A DNA stretch of 64,000 nucleotides, taken from positions 930,001 through 994,000 of the forward strand of contig NZ_OY764327.1 in the NCBI RefSeq assembly GCF_963668385.1, read 5' to 3'. Under the pieces are notes generated by a model. That model was not told where the DNA came from. It searched no databases and saw only the letters and a program-made list of their open reading frames with translations. Of this stretch, positions 43,746 through 52,770 are shown piece after piece (within the stretch, counting starts at the first letter, position 1; the number at the start of each line of letters is the position of its first letter). The DNA comes from an uncultured Carboxylicivirga sp. GTDB lineage: Bacteria > Bacteroidota > Bacteroidia > Bacteroidales > Marinilabiliaceae. Position numbers and translations under genes: made by a program.

Positions 43746-44555
43746 TTATCCGAATAAAACAAAAAGTGCAAAAACCATTGGTGCAGCAAAAAGTACCGCA
43801 TCAAATCTATCTAAAATTCCACCATGGCCGGGCAAAATATTTCCAGAATCTTTGATATCGACATTACGCTTTAACATCGATTCAATTAAATCGCCCATAG
43901 TACCAAAGAATGATATGATCACTCCAGCACCTAACCAAACGGGTAAAGATGCCAAACCTGTTAATCTATAAATAACGTATGCTGCTACAAAAGTAAAGAA
44001 AACACCTCCGATAAATCCTTCCCAGGTTTTTTTAGGTGATATACGTTCAAATAACTTATGCTTTCCAATACTAACTCCAACTAGATATGCACCCGTATCG
44101 TTACACCAAACCATAGCAAAAAAACCCAATAGGTAATAGCCATTAAATTCACCATCAACCCAACCAGTAAGGTATAGAAATGACAAGGGTAAAGACACAT
44201 ATATAGGAACCAATAAGGTTAAAGCAATGCGTTGAAATGGATTTTCTCCACTTTTAAATAATTCCCGCACAAAAGGTATCCAGATAATTGGCATGAGAAC
44301 CACATACCAACTTTGCTTTAAAAGGTCCATTGTATCGAGAAAAACCAGTAACTGGAACGTTAAACCCAATAACAACGAGACTAGCAAATTTATCTTATCG
44401 TATTTGCGTTCCAGAAGACGTTTGAGTTCAAGCATGCCAACCACAGCGACCGCTACACAAACAAGAAAAAATAAAATTGGATGGTATAGAATAGATCCTA
44501 CAACCATTACCACAAAAAGAATCCCTGTTAAGGTTCGCTTTATAAAATTATTCAT
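43746..44555 (-). CDS. cdsA: Phosphatidate cytidylyltransferase
   Basis: A 269-residue integral membrane enzyme with about seven segments, making CDP-diacylglycerol from phosphatidate and CTP. The C-terminal signature K-D-S-G-N-I-L-P-G-H-G-G-I-L-D-R is complete, with metal-binding Asp in K-D and D-R-F-D. It supplies the pathway leading to psd (15 bp downstream) and cls. The 271-bp gap to ftsH holds the ftsH terminator, and a TAnnTTTG-like element on the minus strand (44583-44576) with no clear -33. Confidence 0.94.
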   Translation of the reverse strand: MNNFIKRTLTGILFVVMVVGSILYHPILFFLVCVAVAVVGMLELKRLLERKYDKINLLVSLLLGLTFQLLVFLDTMDLLKQSWYVVLMPIIWIPFVRELFKSGENPFQRIALTLLVPIYVSLPLSFLYLTGWVDGEFNGYYLLGFFAMVWCNDTGAYLVGVSIGKHKLFERISPKKTWEGFIGGVFFTFVAAYVIYRLTGLASLPVWLGAGVIISFFGTMGDLIESMLKRNVDIKDSGNILPGHGGILDRFDAVLFAAPMVFALFVLFG

Positions 44556-44757
44556 TGATTGACGTTAATGCGCTGCAAAGTTAATACATCCTTGCAAATT
44601 TAAAAAACAAGACCTTATGCCAAATAAATAAATATTTCATTAATTCGTAAATAATGAAACTAAAGTGTTAATGTTTTATTCTAGATCGATTGTATAGTAC
44701 TTACTGTGTAACACTTACTAGTTTTAATATTTAAAAATTAAATTATTCAATAATACA

Positions 44758-44792
44758 AAATAAAAACGGATCAATCCCTAAGGGTTGATCCG
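44758..44792 (-). terminator. Terminator after ftsH
   Basis: A GC-rich 8-bp stem (44767-44774 with 44785-44792) plus an inner 3-bp stem with a 1-nt bulge, and on the minus strand a T-run. It lies 34 bp past the ftsH stop. Confidence 0.85.
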
Positions 44793-44826
44793 CTTATACT
44801 ATTAATCACCTCTTCAGGCGAGTATT

Positions 44827-46890
44827 TTATTCTTTTGTTTCAGAATTATCTGTGCTATCAGTTGTTGCTTCACCATCCACTTTCGGACTTTCGATAGTAG
44901 TTGATGCAACTGCATCCTGATCACCTTCTAAATCTTCTTCTTCTTCGATAACGTGCTCTGAAAGTTTACGTTTACCAAACAGTTTTTCTAAATCTTCACT
45001 AAAGATAACTTCGCGATCCAACAATACTTCGGCTAACTGAACATGTTTATCATGATTATCAACCAAAATCTTTTTAGCACGAGCATATTGCTCATCGATA
45101 ATACGAGAAACCTCTTCATCAATTAACTCTGCTGTTTTTTCGCTATATGGTTTTTGAAACGAATACTCTGACTGACCCGAAGAATCGAAGAAACTTTTAT
45201 TACCCACCTTCTCGCTCATACCAAAGTAAGTAACCATAGCATAAGCCTGTTTAGTAACTTTCTCAAGGTCGTTTAAAGCCCCGGTACTAATTTTACCAAA
45301 CATGATTTCTTCGGCAGCACGCCCACCTAATGCTGAACACATTTCGTCGAGAATTTGCTCTGTTGTAGTTAACTGACGTTCTTCAGGCAAATACCAAGCA
45401 GCACCCAATGCTTTACCTCGAGGTACAATGGTAACTTTAACCAAAGGATGTGCATACTCCAACAACCAACTAATTGTTGCGTGACCTGCCTCGTGATAAG
45501 CAACAGCAGTGCGTTCGTCTTTTGATATGATTTTATTTTTCTTTTCTAAACCACCAACAATACGATCTACTGCACTTAGGAAATCTTCTTTTTCAACGAT
45601 TTTTTTATTACCACGTGCAGCTATTAAAGCAGCTTCGTTACAAACATTAGCAATATCGGCACCAGAGAAACCGGGTGTTTGTTTAGCTAAGAACTTGCTT
45701 TCAACATCTTTACTTAAACGTAATGGACGTAAATGAACATCAAAAATTGCTTTACGCTCCTTCAAGTCAGGTAACTCAACATGGATCTGACGATCGAAAC
45801 GTCCTGCACGCATTAACGCTCTATCAAGAATATCGGCACGGTTAGTGGCAGCTAATATGATAACACCACTGTTAGTACCAAAACCATCCATCTCGGTTAA
45901 CAACTGGTTTAATGTATTTTCGCGCTCATCGTTAGCACCCATATTAGGACTTTTACCTCTGGCACGTCCAATGGCGTCGATCTCATCGATAAATACAATA
46001 CATGGAGATTTTTCTTTGGCCTTTTTGAATAAGTCGCGAACACGACTGGCACCAACACCCACAAACATTTCAACAAAATCAGATCCTGACATACTAAAGA
46101 AAGGAACATTTGCTTCACCAGCCACTGCTTTTGCTAAAAGCGTTTTACCTGTTCCCGGAGGGCCTACTAGAAGGGCTCCTTTAGGGATTTTACCTCCCAG
46201 TTCGGTATATTTTTCAGGACGTTTTAAAAACTCAACAATCTCTTCTAGCTCAGTTTTAGCTTCTACCAATCCTGCTACATCCTTGAAAGTAACATTAATA
46301 GAAGACTCTTTATCAAACATTTTAGCACGTGATTTACCCACGTTAAAAATATTGCCAGCGCCACCAGCTCCGCCTTGAGAACCCATACGGCGGAAGATAA
46401 ATACCCATACTGCTATTAACAGTAATAACGGCCACATAAAGGTAAAGAACTCACCAAAGAAATCGGTACGATTTTCATATTCTACAGGAATACTAGTTCC
46501 TAAAGTATCTTCGGCTTCCATGCGTGCCTCTTCAAACTTATCGATCGAAGGAATATTGAATTTAAAATGTGGACCTGCAGCCGGAGGTCCTGAGTTTGTT
46601 ATGTTTTCGCTAAACAAGTTTTTGTACTTATCTAACTTATTTTCAACAATGGTAACTTCAGCAACACCTTCGTTACGTATAACAACAATTTTGTCTATAT
46701 CACCACTATTGAGAATTTCTTTCTTAAAATCGCTATAAGAAATACTGTGAGCGCTCTGGCCAAAATCCATTCGACTCACAAGTAACAAGGCTACAGCAAT
46801 CAATCCGTAAGCCCAATACATATTAAATTTGGGCAACTTTGATTTATTATCTTTATCGCTACCTTGACCTTTTGGTTTTTCGTTTGCCAT
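44827..46890 (-). CDS. ftsH: ATP-dependent zinc metalloprotease FtsH
   Basis: A 687-residue membrane AAA+ protease that degrades misfolded and regulatory membrane proteins. Two membrane helices (about 23-40 and 150-167) flank a periplasmic domain. The AAA domain has Walker A G-P-P-G-T-G-K-T (243-250), Walker [10 protein letters not shown], the SRH region, and the zinc site H-E-A-G-H (466-470). The acidic tail of about 45 residues is typical of Bacteroidota FtsH. It follows rsfS by 21 bp; the birA/rsfS/ftsH/cdsA/psd arrangement is common in this phylum. Confidence 0.97.
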   Translation of the reverse strand: MANEKPKGQGSDKDNKSKLPKFNMYWAYGLIAVALLLVSRMDFGQSAHSISYSDFKKEILNSGDIDKIVVIRNEGVAEVTIVENKLDKYKNLFSENITNSGPPAAGPHFKFNIPSIDKFEEARMEAEDTLGTSIPVEYENRTDFFGEFFTFMWPLLLLIAVWVFIFRRMGSQGGAGGAGNIFNVGKSRAKMFDKESSINVTFKDVAGLVEAKTELEEIVEFLKRPEKYTELGGKIPKGALLVGPPGTGKTLLAKAVAGEANVPFFSMSGSDFVEMFVGVGASRVRDLFKKAKEKSPCIVFIDEIDAIGRARGKSPNMGANDERENTLNQLLTEMDGFGTNSGVIILAATNRADILDRALMRAGRFDRQIHVELPDLKERKAIFDVHLRPLRLSKDVESKFLAKQTPGFSGADIANVCNEAALIAARGNKKIVEKEDFLSAVDRIVGGLEKKNKIISKDERTAVAYHEAGHATISWLLEYAHPLVKVTIVPRGKALGAAWYLPEERQLTTTEQILDEMCSALGGRAAEEIMFGKISTGALNDLEKVTKQAYAMVTYFGMSEKVGNKSFFDSSGQSEYSFQKPYSEKTAELIDEEVSRIIDEQYARAKKILVDNHDKHVQLAEVLLDREVIFSEDLEKLFGKRKLSEHVIEEEEDLEGDQDAVASTTIESPKVDGEATTDSTDNSETKE

Positions 46891-46911
46891 ATGATTAATG
46901 CATCTAATTTT

Positions 46912-47283
46912 TTAAAATAAGTTTTCAATGTTTGTTAGAGGCGCATCTGCCCACAAACCTTCTAAATTGTAGAACTGCCTATGCGAACGTTGAAAAACGT
47001 GAACTACAACATCAAAATAATCGAGTAATATCCATTCTGCATTTGCAAATCCCTCGGTATGATTCGGCTTTTCATTAGCGTGCTTTCGTACATAATCTTC
47101 AACCGAATTGGCTACTGCATCAACATGTGTATTACTATCGCCGTCGCAAATTACAAAATACTGACAAATGGTGTTATCCAATTCAGTAAGGTCGAGTATC
47201 GCAATATTTGTGCCTTTCTTTTCTTGTATTCCTTCAACAATGGTGTCAACTAATTGTTTGGCAGTCATATTTTCTTCCTTCAT
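46912..47283 (-). CDS. rsfS: Ribosomal silencing factor RsfS
   Basis: A 123-residue Iojap/RsfS family protein that binds ribosomal protein L14 and blocks subunit joining when nutrients are low. Features are D-L-T-E-L-D-N-T-I-C-Q-Y-F-V-I-C, W-I-L-L-D-Y-F-D-V-V-V-H-V-F and the end Y-N-L-E-G-L-W. A second Met at 47268 is an alternative start that loses five residues. It is upstream of ftsH (21 bp) and divergent from birA over 207 bp. Confidence 0.94.
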   Translation of the reverse strand: MKEENMTAKQLVDTIVEGIQEKKGTNIAILDLTELDNTICQYFVICDGDSNTHVDAVANSVEDYVRKHANEKPNHTEGFANAEWILLDYFDVVVHVFQRSHRQFYNLEGLWADAPLTNIENLF

Positions 47284-47490
47284 TCCTTATCTGCTTCTTT
47301 TTTCTATAAATTATTTATTGGATTATTTTTGATTAATATATACAAACCAATGCTTTACAAAGCATTAGTACACATCATACAAAATCATTCTGTCAAAGAT
47401 AGTACTTTTAGATAGATATAATTGATGTATTTTTACCTTTCGATTAAGTTAGTAGAATTTAACTGACATTTTTACACCAACACTGAAAGG

Positions 47491-48240
47491 ATGACACATA
47501 TTTTTACTCCCCACTATATTCAACACGCCGAACTAAAGTCGACCAATGAGGAAATGAAACAGCAACTCACCCACGAAAGTTTAGAAGAAGGCACTGTTAT
47601 TATTACAAATCATCAGTATGCAGGTCGCGGACAGGTTGGTAATTCGTGGGAAAGCGAGATTGGTAAAAATCTTACTTTTAGTCTACTCCTTCGTCCTCAT
47701 TTTATTGAGCCACACAAACAATTCTATATTTCAAAAATTGTGTCGCTTGGTTTGATCGATACACTACGCGAATTTATTTGCGGTGTAACCATCAAATGGC
47801 CCAACGACATTTATATTGGTGATAAAAAACTAGCAGGCATCTTAATTGAAAACTCGATAATGGGTCCACGCCTCGATTATTGCATTATTGGTATTGGGCT
47901 CAATGTAAACCAAACCGAATTTACATCGAATGCTCCTAACCCTGTATCGTTAAAAAATATCAGCATGACGGATTTTAATCTGGTTGAAGTACTTGATAAG
48001 TTAATTAACCATATTGAGCAGCGATACATTCAACTGTATGAGGGGCTAGAAGCTGAAATTGATCGCGAGTATTTTAGTTTGTTATATCGTAACATTGGCA
48101 AACATCTGTTTAAAGATGAAAACGGAACCTTCAAAGCTTCTATTAAGAGCGTGAATGAAATGGGATTACTAACGCTGCTAGATGAGGAAGGCTTACATCG
48201 CGAATATGCTTTTAAAGAAGTTAGCTTTATTATGCAATAG
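47491..48240 (+). CDS. birA: Biotin--[acetyl-CoA-carboxylase] ligase
   Basis: A 249-residue biotin protein ligase without the N-terminal DNA-binding domain of E. coli BirA, so it should not repress transcription. Motifs are the early S-T-N-E-E, G-R-G-Q-V-G-N-S-W-E (biotinoyl-AMP loop), V-T-I-K-W-P-N-D-I-Y and the C-terminal beta domain. It charges the biotin carrier of acetyl-CoA carboxylase and related enzymes. Divergent from rsfS. Confidence 0.93.
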   Translation: MTHIFTPHYIQHAELKSTNEEMKQQLTHESLEEGTVIITNHQYAGRGQVGNSWESEIGKNLTFSLLLRPHFIEPHKQFYISKIVSLGLIDTLREFICGVTIKWPNDIYIGDKKLAGILIENSIMGPRLDYCIIGIGLNVNQTEFTSNAPNPVSLKNISMTDFNLVEVLDKLINHIEQRYIQLYEGLEAEIDREYFSLLYRNIGKHLFKDENGTFKASIKSVNEMGLLTLLDEEGLHREYAFKEVSFIMQ

Positions 48241-48576
48241 TTGCTTGTAGAGCAGAATTATTTTTGATTTAAAAGATGTAATGTTGATGTTAAACATCTT
48301 ATCCCTATCATACTTCATATTTATTGTGACAAAAACGATTTAAAATAGGACCAGAATAATATTTTAGCATTATTAAAACGTTTATTCCTCCAACAATATC
48401 AAATAACAGTGAAGTTGAAACGTATTTTAATGGAGCCAAACAAAATAAACTACTTGAATAATTCATTTCAAATCAACTAAACACAAATCAATTTTAACTA
48501 AACAGTATTGATTATTAGTTGTAAAAGAGTTATTTTTAATCATTAGCTACTTTTACTACTAACTAATTAATCAACT
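48241..48576 (+). other. 336-bp gap with no gene recognised
   Basis: All frames read as broken short stretches. One 7-bp arm pair (48273-48279 with 48294-48300) and an internal 6-bp palindrome (48286-48298) near 48290 form a small hairpin without a T-run. AT-rich sequence with TATTTTTA (one mismatch to the -7 consensus) lies about 48530. I see no RNA gene or repeat. Confidence 0.6.
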
Positions 48577-48933
48577 ATGCTTATTTACCGTTTCGATCGC
48601 ATTTTTAAAGCTCGAGGCATAGCGAATCCATTCAGCTACCTACGTAATGCCGGATTTTCTGACACCTTAGCATCTCGGATCAAAAACAATAAGGTGCTAC
48701 GATTAAATATGAATCATCTAGAAAAATTATGCATCCTATTAAAATGCACCCCCAACGATTTAATGGCATGGGTGCCTGATTCCAACACTACTACAGATGA
48801 TAATCATCCCTTAAACGACCTAAGGCAAAACGACCATGAAGTAGACATGGTAAAAACCATCAACTCCATACCCATTGGTAAACTCGAAAAGATTGAACAA
48901 TTAATTAAGGAGGAGTTGAAGAAAAAGGAATAG
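48577..48933 (+). CDS. XRE-type helix-turn-helix regulator
   Basis: A 118-residue DNA-binding protein. An XRE/Cro-like helix-turn-helix occupies residues about 10-65: F-S-D-T-L-A-S-R-I as the positioning/recognition region, and then L-E-K-L-C-I-L-L-K-C-T-P-N-D-L as the last two helices. A C-terminal tail rich in charged residues (E-K-I-E-Q-L-I-K-E-E-L-K-K-K-E) may be a short coiled coil. The next gene starts 14 bp later, so the two are probably a pair. Its target is not known. Confidence 0.85.
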   Translation: MLIYRFDRIFKARGIANPFSYLRNAGFSDTLASRIKNNKVLRLNMNHLEKLCILLKCTPNDLMAWVPDSNTTTDDNHPLNDLRQNDHEVDMVKTINSIPIGKLEKIEQLIKEELKKKE

Positions 48934-48947
48934 AAAAATAAAAAACT

Positions 48948-49484
48948 ATGACAAAATCAGTCTTTTTTGTTTTAGTGCTTACTTATTGGCTCCAGCACAT
49001 ATATGGCCAGTCTGATATAAACACTCAACCCATTCCCCTATCTTTATCACAAAAGGATGAGATGCAGTTTAATCATAAATTGACCTTATATATGTCAATA
49101 ATGAAAACTGTAACACATCCATCAATTCTATCTTTTCCGGATAGTACATGGCAATATATAGACAAGTGTTTTCAGAAAGATCTTTTTATTAGAACCAAAT
49201 CGGGATTAGAATGGAGTTTATGTGATGAGCCGCCCGAAAAACCTGGTTGGTTTATCTTAAAAGCACTCAGTAAAAAAGGCCGGAATAAACCCGATGTTAA
49301 AAAACGTCTTGAATACCATCAATTGGTATCAGAAATAAATACGGGAGATTCTGCTTATTCTGTTTTCTATAACTCAGTGGCAACTGATTCCTCAACAATG
49401 AAAGTTTATAATATCCAAGTTGTTTATAATATAGATTCGAACGGGAATAAATTTCTTGAGAAATATTACCAAATAAAAGAATAA
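48948..49484 (+). CDS. Exported protein of unknown function, paired with the XRE regulator
   Basis: A 178-residue protein with a signal peptide (V-F-F-V-L-V-L-T-Y-W, cleavage near Y-G-Q-S). The mature part has M-S-I-M-K-T-V-T-H-P, two Cys (D-K-C-F and W-S-L-C-D-E) and a strand-rich end (V-Y-N-I-Q-V-V-Y-N-I-D-S-N-G-N-K). It matches no family I know. It sits 14 bp after the regulator gene, probably in the same transcript; a weak imperfect hairpin follows. Confidence 0.7.
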   Translation: MTKSVFFVLVLTYWLQHIYGQSDINTQPIPLSLSQKDEMQFNHKLTLYMSIMKTVTHPSILSFPDSTWQYIDKCFQKDLFIRTKSGLEWSLCDEPPEKPGWFILKALSKKGRNKPDVKKRLEYHQLVSEINTGDSAYSVFYNSVATDSSTMKVYNIQVVYNIDSNGNKFLEKYYQIKE

Positions 49485-49487
49485 ATA

Positions 49488-49514
49488 CCTAACAGGCCAC
49501 AAAAACCTGTCAGG
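49488..49514. terminator. Weak hairpin between convergent genes
   Basis: 9-nt arms (49488-49496 with 49506-49514) with one mismatch, no T-run on the plus strand and only an AT-rich stretch on the minus strand. A possible weak terminator for both sides. Confidence 0.35.
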
Positions 49515-49520
49515 CTAATA

Positions 49521-49928
49521 TTATTGATATTGATGATTGGCAATTGCATCGGAAAGAACTTCCAAAAACTGTTTGATAGGTTTACTTGCCACCATTTTAA
49601 TCATCGGATTCATATCAGCTTTTATGGTAAGCTTAATGCGGGTATCGTCTTCGGCCACTTCTTTTAGCTGAATCCACAAAAAGAAATTGAAAGGAGTTTT
49701 TCCTTCGGCAGTAAACTTAACTGTTTTGTTTTCTTCTTTTTCAACAATTCGCAAGCCCACTTCACCAACCGGATCGATGGTAAAACGACAGCTATCGCCA
49801 TTGGATTGCCAATTACTAATCTTATCTTTTGGAATCAGATGTCCAAAATGATCGAAATCACCCAAAAAATGATAAATAGTTGCAGCAGGATAAGCTGACT
49901 TTTTTATTTTGCTCTCAAACGTTGTCAT
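49521..49928 (-). CDS. SRPBCC (START/CoxG-like) domain protein
   Basis: A 135-residue soluble protein with the START-like helix-grip fold. It has an N-terminal strand and helix (F-E-S-K-I-K-K-S-A-Y-P-A-A-T-I-Y-H-F), six strands (C-R-F-T-I-D-P-V-G-E-V-G-L-R-I-V-E-K) and a long C-terminal helix (I-K-Q-F-L-E-V-L-S-D-A-I-A). Such proteins bind lipids or small hydrophobic ligands. ATG 49928 is preferred over one nine codons upstream because it begins at the first strand. It is 60 bp after pyrE in the same direction, with a possible shared transcript. Confidence 0.82.
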   Translation of the reverse strand: MTTFESKIKKSAYPAATIYHFLGDFDHFGHLIPKDKISNWQSNGDSCRFTIDPVGEVGLRIVEKEENKTVKFTAEGKTPFNFFLWIQLKEVAEDDTRIKLTIKADMNPMIKMVASKPIKQFLEVLSDAIANHQYQ

Positions 49929-49988
49929 ACCTATAAAAATAAAAGAGCAAGCCATTGCTGACTTGCCCCGTATTTGTTTTATAATTTC

Positions 49989-50621
49989 TTACTTGTTCCA
50001 GCTGGCAGGATCTTTTCTCCATTCCTGCAAAGTAGCTACATCGTCGGCAGTTACATATCCCGATTCTTTAGCATACGGAATCATTTGTTCGTACGAGCTA
50101 AGTGTTGTTAACTCAACATTAGCAGCTTTAAATGCTTCTTCAGATACACTAAAACCATAAGTAAAGATGGCTAACATACCCAAAACCTCTGCTCCAGCCT
50201 CGCGAATTGCTTCAACAGCTTTCAAACTACTGCCACCTGTTGAAATTAAATCCTCAATAACCACAACTTTTTGTCCTGGTTGAAGATCACCTTCAATAAG
50301 GTTAGTCATACCATGCGATTTGGCCGATGAGCGGATATAAATAAATGGCTTATTAATAGAATCGGCTACCAAAGCTCCTTGCGCAATAGCACCGGTAGCA
50401 ACACCAGCCACAACATCCACCTCAGGATATTTTTCCAATACCAGGCGTGCAAATTGCAATTTAATAAAGTCGCGCACCTCTGGATACGAAAGTGCTTTAC
50501 GGTTATCACAATAAATCGGCGATTTCCACCCCGATGCCCATGTAAATGGGTTTGCAGGTTGCAACTTAATTGCCTTAATTTGCAACAGCTGATTGGCTAT
50601 GATTTCTGCTAATTTTTCCAT
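49989..50621 (-). CDS. pyrE: Orotate phosphoribosyltransferase
   Basis: A 210-residue enzyme of de novo pyrimidine synthesis, which joins orotate to PRPP. The PRPP motif V-V-V-I-E-D-L-I-S-T-G-G-S is complete, with the flexible loop A-K-S-H-G-M and the N-terminal F-T-W-A-S-G-W-K-S-P-I-Y-C-D. ATG 50621 is chosen; a nine-codon longer form would extend into the Nudix gene. Its start codon is within a few bases of the divergent Nudix start. Confidence 0.95.
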   Translation of the reverse strand: MEKLAEIIANQLLQIKAIKLQPANPFTWASGWKSPIYCDNRKALSYPEVRDFIKLQFARLVLEKYPEVDVVAGVATGAIAQGALVADSINKPFIYIRSSAKSHGMTNLIEGDLQPGQKVVVIEDLISTGGSSLKAVEAIREAGAEVLGMLAIFTYGFSVSEEAFKAANVELTTLSSYEQMIPYAKESGYVTADDVATLQEWRKDPASWNK

Positions 50622-50628
50622 GCCGCAA

Positions 50629-51243
50629 ATGTATAAAGTTTTTTTCAAGGATAGAATACTTTTTTTAACCGACTCGATCGAACAAGACCTTATTAGTAAT
50701 GACTTTGATGCACTTCACAAGTTTACATCGCATCACGAGTTAAAACAATTTGTTGAGTCGTTTGAAATCAATACTGAATTACAGCGCGCCTTTTTATATG
50801 GTCGCCCTAAAGATCAATTATTGATTGAGTTAAAAAAGTGCTTCAAATTTTTAATAGCTGCCGGTGGTTTAGTATCAAATAGTAACCACGATTTATTGGT
50901 CATTCACCGCCTGGGTGTATACGACTTACCCAAAGGGAAAGCTGAAAAAGGTGAAACAAACGAACAAACCGCACTTCGCGAAGTAACAGAAGAATGTGGT
51001 ATCGAACCCTTACAAATCGAAAGTAAATTGTGCTCCACCTTTCACACTTATCAACAAAATGGAACCAACTTTTTAAAAGAAACGGTTTGGTTTATGATGA
51101 AGTACAAAGGGATTGATGCTCCCGTTCCACAAACCGAAGAGAACATTGTTAGTGCACAATGGCTACCTGTAACACAACTCCTAGAAGTGAGAAAAAATAC
51201 ATATCCCTCTATAATTGAGGTGTTAAATTCGGCAGGATTTTAA
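50629..51243 (+). CDS. Nudix hydrolase with an N-terminal extension
   Basis: A 204-residue protein. Residues 1-75 are a helical extension common in the Bacteroidota subgroup. The Nudix box reads G-K-A-E-K-G-E-T-N-E-Q-T-A-L-R-E-V-T-E-E (G...E...REVTEE), followed by C-G-I, with all key Glu residues. It hydrolyses a nucleoside diphosphate linked to X; the substrate is unknown. ATG 50629 is the best family fit; ATG 50620 three codons upstream would overlap the pyrE start codon. Divergent from pyrE with almost no spacing, so the promoters must lie inside the opposite genes. Confidence 0.85.
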   Translation: MYKVFFKDRILFLTDSIEQDLISNDFDALHKFTSHHELKQFVESFEINTELQRAFLYGRPKDQLLIELKKCFKFLIAAGGLVSNSNHDLLVIHRLGVYDLPKGKAEKGETNEQTALREVTEECGIEPLQIESKLCSTFHTYQQNGTNFLKETVWFMMKYKGIDAPVPQTEENIVSAQWLPVTQLLEVRKNTYPSIIEVLNSAGF

Positions 51244-51378
51244 TTGTTACCAATTGGTTTTAATTCATTTTAACACAGTTAAAGTAACAAAATTGCAGTT
51301 TAATCAGTAAAAAAACACAGTTTGATGTAAAATCAATAGTTTTTTGAACTATTTTAGTGCTAAATTAAAACGACTGTC

Positions 51379-52137
51379 ATGTCCGACCACGAATTCAACG
51401 AGCAAAAAACAAAGCTTCGACTTGAAGCAATGGAGAAAGAAGTTAATCGTTTACGCAGTTCCAGTCATAAACAATCATCCAAGATTGGAACCTTACGCAA
51501 GAGTATGTACTTCCAGCTAGTGTTTTTTGTGTCCTTGTTTTCGATTTTTCTGTTCAAAGGCATGATCAAACTACCAGGCGAAGCAGCCATTCAGAAAGCA
51601 CCTATACAAGCTCAGGTAATACCTGTTAAGGATACAATAGTTAAAGCGCCTGTTGTTGAAAAAGATACTTTCGAGCATATAGTATACCATACCCACAAAG
51701 GCGCTATTCCAAAAGAAAATTACGATGGAATTCTTTTCGCCATTCAAATTGGTGCTTATACTTCTATTGATCTTGATAAATACGAAGGACACCTATTAGG
51801 TATAAAACAAGATAATTATGAAGGCATCAATCAATTTACTCTTGGTGAATTTATTGAATACAACGAAGCCGAAGAATTTCTGAAAGTTGTAAGAGGTATG
51901 GGCTTTAACGATGCGTTTATAATGTCGTTTAAAAACGGACGTCGCATACATATTCAAAATGCCATTGCAATGCGAATGAAAGAAAAAGCAAAAGAAAAGG
52001 AACAAGCAACTACCGAAACAAAAGAAACAGCTGAAGAAAGTGAGATAGATAATCAAAGCCTGGCTACAACCAACAGCGTTTCTAACACTAAAGAAAGTTT
52101 GGTTATTCCAGCCTCCTCAGATGGTATAAGATTATAA
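51379..52137 (+). CDS. Membrane-anchored protein with a coiled coil and SPOR-like domain
   Basis: A 252-residue protein. Residues about 8-45 look like a coiled coil (L-R-L-E-A-M-E-K-E-V-N-R-L-R), followed by a membrane segment (about 48-66), then an outside domain. The domain at about 118-195 (F-A-I-Q-I-G-A-Y-T-S ... A-E-E-F-L-K-V-V-R-G-M-G-F-N-D-A-F-I) follows the SPOR pattern, used for binding septal peptidoglycan. The tail is rich in Glu, Thr and Ser. A role in the cell envelope or division is inferred from SPOR only. Single gene with a strong terminator. Confidence 0.7.
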   Translation: MSDHEFNEQKTKLRLEAMEKEVNRLRSSSHKQSSKIGTLRKSMYFQLVFFVSLFSIFLFKGMIKLPGEAAIQKAPIQAQVIPVKDTIVKAPVVEKDTFEHIVYHTHKGAIPKENYDGILFAIQIGAYTSIDLDKYEGHLLGIKQDNYEGINQFTLGEFIEYNEAEEFLKVVRGMGFNDAFIMSFKNGRRIHIQNAIAMRMKEKAKEKEQATTETKETAEESEIDNQSLATTNSVSNTKESLVIPASSDGIRL

Positions 52138-52156
52138 GAACAAATAAAACAATATA

Positions 52157-52193
52157 AAAAGCCACCATTGCAACAATTGCTTTGGTGGCTTTT
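52157..52193. terminator. Bidirectional terminator
   Basis: A 10-bp perfect stem (52157-52166 with 52184-52193), with A and T runs at both ends, between the SPOR-like gene and the last gene of the complex III operon. Confidence 0.85.
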
Positions 52194-52208
52194 AGGTATA
52201 ACAGACTA

Positions 52209-52769
52209 TTATTGATGTAGCTCTTGCCTTATGTACGTAATTATTTTCCAGCGATCATCGGGTAATACCTGCGCAGCATGCGATCCCATCATTCCATATC
52301 CGGTGGTAATTACATGAAATATCTCTCCATCCGGATTCGTTCTAATCTTATCCGACAAAAGGCTGGCAGGTGGGTAAGGATATTTTCCTGAAGTATATAA
52401 AAATCCTTGACCATCGCCTTTATCACCATGACAGTTGATACAGTATATGCCGAATAGTTCTTTCCCTCTTTCCACAATTTCTGCTTCTTGATGATAAGGA
52501 TTCTCTAATTCCTGACCTGCCCATGTTCTATTTACTTCTGTTAATTCAAAATCATATGGAATCATCTCCCTCGGTACTGTTCCTTCTGGAGGTAACTGAT
52601 TGGTTTTGCCATCAGACCAAACAGGATTATCTGTATAAGTTTCGTATGCCTGCGATTGCTCCATATCAGGAAAATAACTATACCCTGGGTGATTCCTGTT
52701 TTTATCACACGAAGCTAGTACTACAAGTAACCCAACACTCAGTGTAAATATTTTTATCGATTTTTTCAT
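52209..52769 (-). CDS. actE: Alternative Complex III monoheme cytochrome c subunit (ActE)
   Basis: A 186-residue lipoprotein (lipobox L-A-S-C, Cys about residue 21) with one heme c motif C-I-N-C-H-G and a distal Met in G-Y-G-M-M-G. It passes electrons from the complex towards the oxidase. ATG 52769 gives the lipoprotein signal; a longer reading from 52883 would overlap the previous gene by over 100 bp. It is the last gene of the operon, 1 bp after ActF. Confidence 0.85.
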   Translation of the reverse strand: MKKSIKIFTLSVGLLVVLASCDKNRNHPGYSYFPDMEQSQAYETYTDNPVWSDGKTNQLPPEGTVPREMIPYDFELTEVNRTWAGQELENPYHQEAEIVERGKELFGIYCINCHGDKGDGQGFLYTSGKYPYPPASLLSDKIRTNPDGEIFHVITTGYGMMGSHAAQVLPDDRWKIITYIRQELHQ

Positions 52770-52770
52770 A

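Noticed and set aside
44293-44562. Open reading frame antisense to the start of cdsA
   Set aside because: Basic, low-complexity translation with no family likeness; shadow of the real gene.
45845-46378. Open reading frame of 177 codons opposite ftsH
   Set aside because: It lies wholly antisense to a conserved AAA+ gene and its translation looks like codon-shadow sequence.
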